This document shows, in pieces, positions 1-8,489 of a stretch of DNA of 64,000 bases. The stretch is from Myxococcales bacterium (lineage in GTDB: Bacteria; Myxococcota_A; Polyangia; Polyangiales; Ga0077539): contig JAEUKI010000052.1 in NCBI GenBank assembly GCA_016793325.1, positions 310,001-374,000 on the forward strand. Reading direction: 5' to 3'. A program made the position numbers and the translations under genes. The notes below the pieces were generated by a model, which made no database searches, was not told the origin of the DNA, and saw nothing but the letters and a program-made list of their open reading frames with translations. Numbering within the stretch: the stretch's first letter is position 1; every line of letters begins with the position of its first letter.

Positions 1-205
1 AGCCATCGGGATTTCCATCGGGTTGCATCGCGTCGACGCGCGCATCGACATCGGACTGTGGAACATCCGATGGCGCATCCGATGGTCCGATGTCCGATGC
101 ATCCGCGTCGCTTCGAGTCGCGTCTTGCGAGAGCAACGCCGGGTCATAGACACGGCATGCTTGAAGTGTGAAAAGGGCAACACCTAAGGGCAACGATCGT
201 CGCAC
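1..205 (-). CDS. Lipoprotein, N-terminal part only (3' end beyond window)
   Basis: Reading the minus strand from a GTG at 205 gives an open frame that runs off the left edge. Its first 17 residues are a lipoprotein signal peptide: MRRS, a hydrophobic run, then lipobox LQAC with the lipidated Cys at 17. The mature part is rich in Asp, Ser, Ala and Pro (repeats such as SDAPSDVPQSD), like the N-terminal linkers of the other lipoproteins in this window, so it is probably an exported surface or periplasmic lipoprotein. The domain that would define its role lies outside the window. It is divergent from the PilZ gene and shares a 136-base intergenic region with it. No Shine-Dalgarno is obvious, and the GTG was chosen because it gives a textbook signal peptide. 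Confidence 0.75.
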   Translation of the reverse strand, partial: MRRSLPLGVALFTLQACRVYDPALLSQDATRSDADASDIGPSDAPSDVPQSDVDARVDAMQPDGNPDG

Positions 206-341
206 GCTACGATCGTGCCACTAGCCGCAGTGCATCGGCAATGGAGGCCAGCACGTTCCGAGCGATCGATTCGGCAGAACAACGGAAGCACGGAGGCACA
301 GAGCGACGACGACGGGCGCGCTGTGAACGTGGGAGCAAGCG

Positions 342-983
342 ATGATTCGAGTGGCGGCGAACTTCAAGGATCGAGACGGTCTGCAGCGATCGCAGCAGGG
401 GATCGCCGAGGGAATTCTGTTCGTTCCCGACTACGCGGACGGGTCCGTTGGATCGACGCTGCTCGTGTACGTCGAGGCGCAGGGCCTCGTCAGCGGGCTC
501 TTCATCGAGGGGGTCGTCGCGTGGCGGCGCGTCCAGAGCGCGGGCGGCTTCGCGAAGGGCACCGGCGTACGTGTGCTTTCGCCCCACATGGAGCGGCTGA
601 ATTTTCTTCTGCGCTGGGCGAAGGGTGACGTGGCGAGCGCGCAGCGGGGGCACCCGCGCTTTCCCTGCGCCGAGCGCGTGCTCGTGTCGTTCGCGGGGAC
701 CCACCGACGAAGCACGCAGCGATTGGTGCACGGCACGCTCGAAGACGTGAGCGAGCGCGGCGCGCTGCTCGTGACCCCGTCGCCGCTCGTCGGCGCGTCG
801 GAGATCATGATCGACATGCACGACGTCACACGCACACCAATTCAAGCGCGCGTGGTGTGGAGCTCCGGCAATCGCTCGGGCCTCTCGATCGGCTCGAGCG
901 CGGCGGACGGTGATCGCGGCTGGTCCACGCTCGTCGAGCGCGTCGCGCGGTCGGTCGACCCCGAAGTGCGCATCGAGCGCTGA
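342..983 (+). CDS. PilZ domain protein
   Basis: A 213-residue cytoplasmic protein with no signal peptide. The C-terminal half is a PilZ domain, the cyclic-di-GMP binding fold. The RxxxR motif is visible as RGHPR at residues 102-106, and the (D/N)xSxxG motif as DVSERG at 135-140, so both c-di-GMP contact motifs are intact. The N-terminal 95 residues look like a second, motif-less PilZ-like beta-barrel (FIEGVVAWRR, TGVRVLSP), an arrangement common in myxobacterial PilZ proteins. The start is preceded by GGGAG about 7 bases upstream. By family it should be a c-di-GMP effector acting through protein-protein contact; its partner is not evident from the neighbours. Confidence 0.85.
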   Translation: MIRVAANFKDRDGLQRSQQGIAEGILFVPDYADGSVGSTLLVYVEAQGLVSGLFIEGVVAWRRVQSAGGFAKGTGVRVLSPHMERLNFLLRWAKGDVASAQRGHPRFPCAERVLVSFAGTHRRSTQRLVHGTLEDVSERGALLVTPSPLVGASEIMIDMHDVTRTPIQARVVWSSGNRSGLSIGSSAADGDRGWSTLVERVARSVDPEVRIER

Positions 984-1008
984 ATTTCAGCGCTCTTGTG
1001 AGTGTCGC

Positions 1009-2052
1009 TCAGCGGCCGGCGTCTCGCGTCGCGGGGGTGGTCGCTCGCGACGACGACAACAGCGCTTCGAGGTTGGCGCGCGCGCGCGCGTCCGTGGGGT
1101 CGACCTCGAGCGCGCGACGGAGGGCGGCCTCCGCGCCAGCGCGATCGCCGCGGCGAGAGAGCACCGTGGCGAGGTTGTTCCACGCGGTCGAAGAGCGCGG
1201 GCCGAGCTCGGTCGCGCGTCGGAGCTCTGCGAGCGCGTCGTCCAATCGATTCGCGAGCGAGAGGGCGTAGCCGAGGTTCGCGCGAAACAGCGGGTCGCCC
1301 GGCGCGAGCCGCACGGCGTCGCCGAACGCCCGCGCCGCGGGCTCTGGTTGTCCCGCGGCCAGGAGCGCTGCGCCGAGGTCCGACGGGTGACGCGCGACCG
1401 TCGGCGCGCAGCGAATCGCCTCACGAAACGCGTCTGCCGCCGCTTGCGCGTTGCCGCGCCCGAGGCGCACGGCCCCGAGGTTCGACCACGGTTCGGCGTC
1501 GTTCGGCGCGAGCCCCGTCGCGCGAACGAGCGCGCGCTCTGCGTCGGGAAGTCGCCGCAGCGCGACGAGCACCATCGCGAGGTCGTTGGCCGGCGCGGGG
1601 TCCCGCGGCAAGAGCCTCGCGGCGCTGTCGAGGGAGGTCGCCGACGTGTCGAGCGCGTTCGTCGATAGCTCGATGCGGCCGCGGACGAGCCACGCTTCGC
1701 CGAGCGTCGGTTGCTGTTCGGTGAGCGCGACGAGCGAGCGGTAGACGCGATCGAGCTCTGCGCGCGCGGGCGCGGCGAGGGCGCGAGCGCCGTCGGGCTC
1801 GAGCAGCGGTGAAATCTGCTCGAACTGCGCGCGAAGCAAGCGGAGCTTCACCTCGGGTCGCGCGCGCACGGAGGCCGACAGCCGACCGATCGCGCGAATG
1901 CACACGCGCGGCGCGTCGGTGTCGCACTGGCGCGTCGCTGCGTCGATCGCTCGCTGCGTCGCAGAGGGGCGACCTTGCGCGGCGCCATCGCGCGCGACGA
2001 ACGTCACGAGCGCAGCGAGCGCGAGGCCCATGAGGCTGACGGTGCGGGACAT
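1009..2052 (-). CDS. Secreted TPR repeat protein
   Basis: 347 residues beginning with a cleavable signal peptide (MSRTVSLMGL, hydrophobic to about 20, then ARDGAAQG). The rest is alpha-helical with about six tetratricopeptide repeats; canonical segments such as AWNNLATVLSRRGDRAGAE and PWSNLGAVRLGRGNAQAAAD are visible between residues 125 and 335. It is most likely a periplasmic scaffold. It is convergent with the PilZ gene (26-base gap) and divergent from uvrA. No catalytic domain is seen, so the partner and process are unknown. The Ala/Arg bias reflects the high GC of the genome. Confidence 0.85.
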   Translation of the reverse strand: MSRTVSLMGLALAALVTFVARDGAAQGRPSATQRAIDAATRQCDTDAPRVCIRAIGRLSASVRARPEVKLRLLRAQFEQISPLLEPDGARALAAPARAELDRVYRSLVALTEQQPTLGEAWLVRGRIELSTNALDTSATSLDSAARLLPRDPAPANDLAMVLVALRRLPDAERALVRATGLAPNDAEPWSNLGAVRLGRGNAQAAADAFREAIRCAPTVARHPSDLGAALLAAGQPEPAARAFGDAVRLAPGDPLFRANLGYALSLANRLDDALAELRRATELGPRSSTAWNNLATVLSRRGDRAGAEAALRRALEVDPTDARARANLEALLSSSRATTPATRDAGR

Positions 2053-2255
2053 TGGGTCTCTCTGTCGTCGTTGTACGGCGTTGGTGAGCGTTGCGATGCA
2101 GCGGCGACGAAGAACGCGCGCGGAGCAGCGCGGGAGCTGCTATACGAGGGCGCTCCCGACGATACTAAACGAATGTTCCGTAGGTGCTGGCCGGTGGCGA
2201 CCTCGCGCACACCGAACCGGCGCGACGAGCATCGATCGAGCAGCAGGTCGAGACG

Positions 2256-5200
2256 ATGGAGTCCACGGTTCTAGTCGACGCACGCACGCACAACCTTCGA
2301 TCGGTCGACCTCGAGCTACGGCCGGGCGAGCTGGTTGTCGTCGCGGGCGTCTCGGGCGCAGGCAAGAGCTCGCTCGCGCTCGACACGTTGTATGCGGAGG
2401 GACAGCGGCGGTTCGTCGAGTCGTTCAGCGCGTACGCGCGGCAATTTCTCGAGCGCCGCGATCGCCCGCCGGTCGCGAAGCTCGACCCTGTTCCCGCGGC
2501 GATCGCTGTGGACCGAGGCGCGCCCGTTCGAACGTCGCGCTCGACCGTCGGGACGATGACCGAGCTGCAAGACTACCTTCGGCTCTTGTGGGCGCGGGCT
2601 TCGACGATCGTGTGCGACACGTGCGGCCGCGACGTCTCGCGGGGAACGGTCACCGGCGCGACGCGAGCCATCCTCGATCGCGTCGGAGAAAACCGCGTTC
2701 GAAGCGTCGTGACGTATCCTGTCACTGCGGTCGACCCCGAGCGCTGGCTCGGCGTTCGCGAGTCGCTCGTCGAGCAGGGCTACCGTCGCGTGCTCGTCGA
2801 CTCGAAGACGGTGGACATCGACGAGCTCGCGCCGAGCGTGGCGGTCGCGCGCGGCGAGGTCGAGGTCGTCGTCGATCGACTCGTGATCGAGCGCGACGCG
2901 CGAGCGCGCGTGGCCGAGGCGATCGGCACCGCGATGATCAAGGGAAAGCGCGCGCGCGTGCACCTCGAGGACGGCGGAGCGGTCGCGCGATTCGCGCACG
3001 GTCTCGAGTGCGCGCAGTGCCAGAAGAGCTTCGCGGACCCGGCGCCAGCGCTGTTCAATTTTCAGTCGCCGCTCGGGGCGTGCTCGGCGTGCAAGGGCTT
3101 CGGTCGAACGATCGAGCTCGACTGGGACAAGGTCGTCCCCGACGATCGTCTCTCGATCGACGACGGCGCGATCAAGCCGTGGAACGGGCCGAAATCCGCC
3201 TGGGAGCGCAAGCAGGTCCGCGCGTACTGCGCGGCCAACGACATCGATCCGAGCGCGCCGTGGAAGAGCCTCACGACGAAAGAGAAGCGTCGGATCCTCG
3301 AGGGCGACGGCGACTACATCGGGGTCAAGGGCTGGTTCGATTGGCTCGAGACCAAGACGTACAAGATGCACGTGCGAGTGTTTCTCTCGCGCTTTCGCAA
3401 GTACGAGACGTGCCGCGCGTGCAACGGCTCGCGGCTCAAGCCCGAGGTCGAGCGCTATCGCGTCGCGGGGCTCTCGCTCGTCGAGGCCGGTCGAACGCCG
3501 GTGAGCGCGCTGCGCGAGCGCTTCGCGTCCATCGAGCCCGCGGACGAAGCGGGCGAGCGCGTCGTGAGCGAGATCCTGTTTCGGCTGGGATATCTCGAGC
3601 AAGTGGGGCTCGGGTACCTGACGCTCGAGCGTCCGTCGCGCACGCTGTCGGGCGGCGAAGTGCAGCGCGTGGCGCTCACGGCGGCGCTCGGGACGTCGCT
3701 CACGGGGACGCTCATGGTGCTCGACGAGCCGACGGTGGGCTTGCACCCGCGCGACGCGGAGAAGCTCGTTCACGTCGCGCGCGGGCTCGCGCGGCTCGGC
3801 AACGTGGTGGTGGTGGTCGAGCACGATCTGACCGTGATTTCGAGCGCGGATCGCGTGATCGAGCTCGGGCCCGGCGCCGGAGAGCTCGGCGGAAAAATCG
3901 TGTTCGACGGCGCGCCGACGGCGCTCGCGACGAAGGATACGCCGACGGGGCGCGCGCTCAGGCCCAGCAAATCCGCTGGTCGAACGCGACGCACGCCGGG
4001 CGCGTGGCTCACGTTGAAGGGCGCGACGGGGCACAACCTCAAGGGGCAGGACGCTCGGTTTCCGCTCGGCGTGTTCACGTGCGTGACGGGCGTGTCGGGC
4101 TCGGGCAAATCGAGCCTCGTGAGCGAGACGCTGGTCGCGGCGGCGTCGCGCATGCTCGGCGCGCCATGGGACGGAGCGCCGCTTCCATTCACGGGCCTCG
4201 AGGGAATCTCGCAGCTCAAGTGGGTCACGTTCGTCGATCAGTCACCGCTCGGTCGAACGTCGCGCGGCAACGCAGCGACGTACACGGGCGCGTGGGACGC
4301 GGTGCGCGCGGGCTTCGCGGCGCTGCCCGAGGCGAAAGAGCGGGGGTACACGCCGGGGACCTTCAGCTTCAACGTCGAGGGCGGCCGCTGCGCGTCGTGT
4401 CAGGGCGAAGGGTTCGAGACGGTCGAGATGCAGTTTCTCGCGGACGTCTCGTTTACGTGTCCCGACTGCAAGGGCAAGCGCTTTCGCGACGAAGTGCTCG
4501 AGCTGCGGTGGCACGGGCACACCGTCGCGGACGTGCTCGCGATGAGCGCGCAGCGCGCGATGGATGCGTTTCCATCAGTTAAATCACTGGTGAAGGCGCT
4601 CGCGCCGCTGGTCGATGTGGGGCTCGGGTACCTGCCGCTCGGTCAGCCGCTCTCGATGCTCTCGGGCGGCGAGGCGCAGCGCTTGAAGCTCGCGCGCGCG
4701 CTCTCCGAAGCGGGACCGGGGACGCTCGTGGTGCTCGACGAGCCTACGGCGGGGCTCCATCGCGCGGACGTCGACCGCGTCCTCGACGCGATCGACGCGC
4801 TCATCGCGCGGGACGCGACGGTCATCGCGGTCGAGCACGACCCTCACGTGGCGGCGCGCGCGGACTGGGTGATCGACCTCGGCCCCGAAGCCGCTGACGC
4901 GGGAGGAACGATCGTCGCCGAAGGTCCACCGGAGCTCGTCGCTCGGTCGGAACGCTCGCGATTCGCGCCGTTTCTCCGGGACGCGCTGGCTGGCTCGACG
5001 GTGAGCTCGGTTCCCGTCGACCGCGCTGCGACGCGCGCGGAGGATCCCGCGACGCGCACCTCGGTCGTCGTCGTCGGCGCTCGCGAGCACAACCTTCGCG
5101 TCGGAAGACTGGAAATTCCCAGAGAAAAACTCGTCGCCTTCACGGGCCCCTCGGGCTCGGGCAAGAGCTCGATGGCCTTCGACGTCGTGTACGCCGAGGG

Positions 5201-7571
5201 GCAGCGACGCTTCCTCGAGACGCTCTCGCCGTACGCGAGGCAGTACTTGCCGTCGCTCGGGCGCGCGGACGTCGATCAAATCTCGGGCATTCCACCGGCG
5301 ATTTCGCTGGAGCAGCGCACGGCGCGCGCTGGCGCGATGAGCACCGTCGCGACCGTCACCGAGGTCGCGCACTACCTCCGGCTCTTGTTCGCGAAGGTGG
5401 GCGTGCCTCACTGCCCGACGTGCGACCTCGCGATCGGCGCACGTGCGCCCGAGGTGATCGCCGACGACCTGCTCCGCGCGCACGGCGCGTCGCAGTCCGT
5501 TCGCGTGCTCGCGCCGGTCGTTCGCGCGCGAAAGGGCCTCCACAAAGAGGCCATGGAGCGCGCCGTGACCGCGGGCATCGAGCGCGTTCGCGTCGACGGA
5601 AAAGAGCATTCGCCCGCGACCGTTCCGCCGCTCGCCAAGAGCAAGGTGCACGACGTCCACTACGACCTCGGCGCGGTGAAGCTCGGCGAGCAATCGAAGC
5701 TCGTCGCGCTCTTGCAGCGGGCCACGGCGCTCGCGCAAGGGCACGCGATCGTCGAGCCCACACAATCAAGTAAACAGCCGAAAGAGCCGGCTGCGGTGCT
5801 GTCGACTCGACGCGCGTGCCCCAAGTGCGGCCGCGGGGTGCCCGAGCTCGACCCGAGGCACTTCTCGTTCAACACGGCGCAGGGGCGGTGCGCCAAGTGC
5901 GAGGGCGCGGGCGTCGACGACAACGGACGGCGCTGCAAGAGCTGCGAAGGGACGCGGCTCGCACCGATTCCTCGCGCGGTTCGCCTCGGCGCGTGGCGCT
6001 ACCACGAGGTCGTGGGCATGAGCCCGAGCGAGCTCCGCGCCGCGGTCAAAGACGTCCCGATGGACGAGCGTCAGAAGTCCATCGCGCGCGCGCCGATGAC
6101 CGAGCTCGAGGCGAGGCTGCGGACGCTCGACGAGCTCGGCCTCGATTACCTCGCGCTCGACCGTCGCGCCAACACGCTTTCGGGCGGCGAAATGCAGCGC
6201 TTGCGGCTCGCGGCGCAGATCGGCGCGGGGCTCACGGGCGTCCTCTACGTGCTCGACGAGCCGACGATCGGGCTGCACGCGAGCGACACCCATCGACTCG
6301 TGCGCGCGATGCGCAGGCTCGTCGATCGGGGCGCGAGCGTCCTCGTCGTCGAGCACGACGCCGCTGTGATTCGTGCGGCCGATTGGATCGTCGACATGGG
6401 GCCGAGCGGCGGCCGCGGCGGAGGTCAGGTCGTCGCAGAAGGACCGACGGCGCGCGTGCTCGCGTCCGCGGACTCGCCGACGGCCAAGGCGCTCGAGGTC
6501 GCTCCGGGCGCGAGCGCGCGTCGGCGCGCGATGGACGACAAGAGCGTTTCGTGGCTCGAATTGCGGGGCGTCGAGGCGCACAACCTCCAGAGCGTCCGCG
6601 TGCAGTTTCCGCTCGGAAGGCTCGTCGCGGTCGCGGGCGTCTCGGGCTCGGGCAAGAGCACGCTCGTCGACAAAGTGCTCTTTCCCGCGGCGTGCAAGGA
6701 GCTCGGGCTCGAGTGCGAAGATGCTCTTTCGTACGAGAAATTGCTGGGCGCGAGCGCGCTCCGCGGCGCCAAGCGCATCGATCAGTCGCCCATCGGCCGC
6801 ACGCCTCGGAGCGTCCCTGCGACGTACGTGGGCCTGTGGGACGAGATTCGAAAGATGCTCGCGGCCACGCAGGCAGCGCGGGCGAAGGGATGGGGGCCGA
6901 CGCGCTTCAGCTTCAACACGGCGACGACGCAGGGCGGCGGTCGCTGCGAGGCGTGCGACGGCGCCGGGGTGAAGCACGTCGAGATGAGCTTCTTGCCCGA
7001 CGTCGTCGTCCCCTGCGAAGTGTGCGAGGGAATGCGTTTCTCCCGCGAAACACGGGAGATCAAGCTCCACGGCTACGACGCAGGAGAGCTGCTCGCGCTC
7101 ACGGTGGACGAAGCGAAGGCGGTCTTCGCGCAGGTCGCGTCGCTGTCGCGGGCGCTCGAGCTCTTGAGCTCACTCGGCTTGGGGTACATGGCGCTCGGGC
7201 AGGGCTCGCACACGCTCTCGGGCGGCGAAGCGCAGCGCGTGAAGCTCGCGACGGAGCTCCAGGGACGCGGAGGCGGGACGCTCTACGTGCTCGACGAGCC
7301 GACGACGGGGCTGCACGTCGGGGACGTCGAGCGGCTCGTGTCGGTGCTGCAACGGCTGGTGGACCGCGGCGACTCGGTCATCGTGGTCGAGCACCACCCG
7401 AACGTGCTCGCCGCGGCCGACTGGCTCATCGAGCTCGGGCCCGGCGGCGGAAAACACGGCGGGCGCCTCGTCGCCGCGGCCACGCCCGCGCAGATCGCGA
7501 CGCGCGACACCGCCACGGGGCGCGTCCTGCGCGAGGAGATGTCTGCACACAAAATCAACGCGAAGCGCTGA
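2256..7571 (+). CDS. uvrA: Tandem (double-length) UvrA excinuclease ATPase
   Basis: UvrA recognises DNA damage in nucleotide excision repair as a dimeric ABC ATPase of about 940 residues. This protein has 1771 residues and contains two full UvrA units in one chain. Four Walker A motifs are visible (GVSGAGKSS near 30, GVSGSGKSS near 611, GPSGSGKSS near 965, GVSGSGKST near 1462), with four LSGGE signatures (near 464, 802, 1307, 1655) and four VLDEPT Walker B motifs, all intact. Each half also has the UvrA zinc module CxxC-x19-CxxC (CASCQGEGF...CPDCKGKRF and CEACDGAGV...CEVCEGMRF). Double-length UvrA is known from Chlamydia, so the architecture is not unique. The ATG at 2256 sits just before the conserved TxNLRxV segment; a GTG at 2184 would add 24 unconserved residues. 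Whether the genome also has a normal UvrA cannot be seen here. Confidence 0.93.
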   Translation: MESTVLVDARTHNLRSVDLELRPGELVVVAGVSGAGKSSLALDTLYAEGQRRFVESFSAYARQFLERRDRPPVAKLDPVPAAIAVDRGAPVRTSRSTVGTMTELQDYLRLLWARASTIVCDTCGRDVSRGTVTGATRAILDRVGENRVRSVVTYPVTAVDPERWLGVRESLVEQGYRRVLVDSKTVDIDELAPSVAVARGEVEVVVDRLVIERDARARVAEAIGTAMIKGKRARVHLEDGGAVARFAHGLECAQCQKSFADPAPALFNFQSPLGACSACKGFGRTIELDWDKVVPDDRLSIDDGAIKPWNGPKSAWERKQVRAYCAANDIDPSAPWKSLTTKEKRRILEGDGDYIGVKGWFDWLETKTYKMHVRVFLSRFRKYETCRACNGSRLKPEVERYRVAGLSLVEAGRTPVSALRERFASIEPADEAGERVVSEILFRLGYLEQVGLGYLTLERPSRTLSGGEVQRVALTAALGTSLTGTLMVLDEPTVGLHPRDAEKLVHVARGLARLGNVVVVVEHDLTVISSADRVIELGPGAGELGGKIVFDGAPTALATKDTPTGRALRPSKSAGRTRRTPGAWLTLKGATGHNLKGQDARFPLGVFTCVTGVSGSGKSSLVSETLVAAASRMLGAPWDGAPLPFTGLEGISQLKWVTFVDQSPLGRTSRGNAATYTGAWDAVRAGFAALPEAKERGYTPGTFSFNVEGGRCASCQGEGFETVEMQFLADVSFTCPDCKGKRFRDEVLELRWHGHTVADVLAMSAQRAMDAFPSVKSLVKALAPLVDVGLGYLPLGQPLSMLSGGEAQRLKLARALSEAGPGTLVVLDEPTAGLHRADVDRVLDAIDALIARDATVIAVEHDPHVAARADWVIDLGPEAADAGGTIVAEGPPELVARSERSRFAPFLRDALAGSTVSSVPVDRAATRAEDPATRTSVVVVGAREHNLRVGRLEIPREKLVAFTGPSGSGKSSMAFDVVYAEGQRRFLETLSPYARQYLPSLGRADVDQISGIPPAISLEQRTARAGAMSTVATVTEVAHYLRLLFAKVGVPHCPTCDLAIGARAPEVIADDLLRAHGASQSVRVLAPVVRARKGLHKEAMERAVTAGIERVRVDGKEHSPATVPPLAKSKVHDVHYDLGAVKLGEQSKLVALLQRATALAQGHAIVEPTQSSKQPKEPAAVLSTRRACPKCGRGVPELDPRHFSFNTAQGRCAKCEGAGVDDNGRRCKSCEGTRLAPIPRAVRLGAWRYHEVVGMSPSELRAAVKDVPMDERQKSIARAPMTELEARLRTLDELGLDYLALDRRANTLSGGEMQRLRLAAQIGAGLTGVLYVLDEPTIGLHASDTHRLVRAMRRLVDRGASVLVVEHDAAVIRAADWIVDMGPSGGRGGGQVVAEGPTARVLASADSPTAKALEVAPGASARRRAMDDKSVSWLELRGVEAHNLQSVRVQFPLGRLVAVAGVSGSGKSTLVDKVLFPAACKELGLECEDALSYEKLLGASALRGAKRIDQSPIGRTPRSVPATYVGLWDEIRKMLAATQAARAKGWGPTRFSFNTATTQGGGRCEACDGAGVKHVEMSFLPDVVVPCEVCEGMRFSRETREIKLHGYDAGELLALTVDEAKAVFAQVASLSRALELLSSLGLGYMALGQGSHTLSGGEAQRVKLATELQGRGGGTLYVLDEPTTGLHVGDVERLVSVLQRLVDRGDSVIVVEHHPNVLAAADWLIELGPGGGKHGGRLVAAATPAQIATRDTATGRVLREEMSAHKINAKR

Positions 7572-7592
7572 TCGCGGGCGGGCTCGGGGGGC

Positions 7593-8264
7593 TCAGTTCG
7601 AGCGTTCGATGTCGAAGCCTTCGGACTCCCACGCGAGGATCCCGCCTTCGAGCGCGGCGGCGGGGAGGCGCTGAGCGGTGAGGATCTCGAGCGCGCGCTT
7701 GGCGTCGTCGCCGTAGCTACGGTCGTACACGATGATGGGCCGACGGTAGATCGCGAGCTCGGCGACCTTGCCTTCGAGCTCGACGAGCGGGACGTTGAGC
7801 GCCGTCGGGACGTGCGCTCTCGCGTAGGGGGCTTTTTCGCGGATGTCGACGACGAGGACGCGGCGCTCTTTGACGAGCTGCGCGAGCTCGGGAGCCTTGA
7901 GGTTCTGGATGCCTCCCGGACCGACCGATCCGCCCACGTGCTCGTCGACGAGCTTGACGATCTCTTCTTTGGAGACGGCGCCTTGGAGCATTCCGACGGG
8001 GCGACCTTCGGCGATCATCACGAGCATCGGGATGCTCTGGACGCGAAACGCCTTGGCGATCCTCGGCGACTCGTCGGTGTTGATCTTGACCACCTTCAAT
8101 CGACCTGCGTATTCGCGGGCGACGGCCTCGACGCGGGGCGCGAGGGTGCGGCACGGCGCGCACCAGTCGGCATACAAATCGATCAGCACCGGAACTTCGC
8201 TCTGGAGCACTTCCTGCTCGAACGTGGCTTCGGTGACCTTGGTGACCGGCGATTGGGACAACAT
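7593..8264 (-). CDS. Thioredoxin-rhodanese fusion with inactive rhodanese
   Basis: 223 residues, cytoplasmic. Residues 5-110 are a thioredoxin fold with the intact redox motif WCAPC (34-38) and the cis-Pro segment SIPM (77-80). Residues 122-220 are a rhodanese-like domain: VVDIRE, HVPTALNVP and the C-terminal GGILAW are present. The catalytic loop, however, reads IVYDRSYGDDAK where active enzymes have a Cys after VxY, so Asp181 replaces the sulfur-carrying Cys. The thioredoxin half should be active in disulfide exchange; the rhodanese half is probably structural or a binding module. The ATG at 8264 begins just before the thioredoxin domain; upstream in-frame starts add residues unlike the family. 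It is convergent with uvrA (21-base gap). Confidence 0.88.
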   Translation of the reverse strand: MLSQSPVTKVTEATFEQEVLQSEVPVLIDLYADWCAPCRTLAPRVEAVAREYAGRLKVVKINTDESPRIAKAFRVQSIPMLVMIAEGRPVGMLQGAVSKEEIVKLVDEHVGGSVGPGGIQNLKAPELAQLVKERRVLVVDIREKAPYARAHVPTALNVPLVELEGKVAELAIYRRPIIVYDRSYGDDAKRALEILTAQRLPAAALEGGILAWESEGFDIERSN

Positions 8265-8489
8265 TCGGTAACTGCCTCCGACGGCGGCGGTTGTAAGTCC
8301 ATCGGCCGAATCGTCCAATCCCAAACGCGGCGAGGGTGGGCGGTTCGTCCGTGGTTCGCCGGTGACCAAAGGCGGGGCGAGGGTTGCGGCGATCGCGGTC
8401 CTCCTCGATAATTCAGCGCGAGGCCAGCGTTCGCGCTGCGTCGCATCGGATTGTGTTCGAACAACGTCTCCCCCATTGGAGGACGCTCG

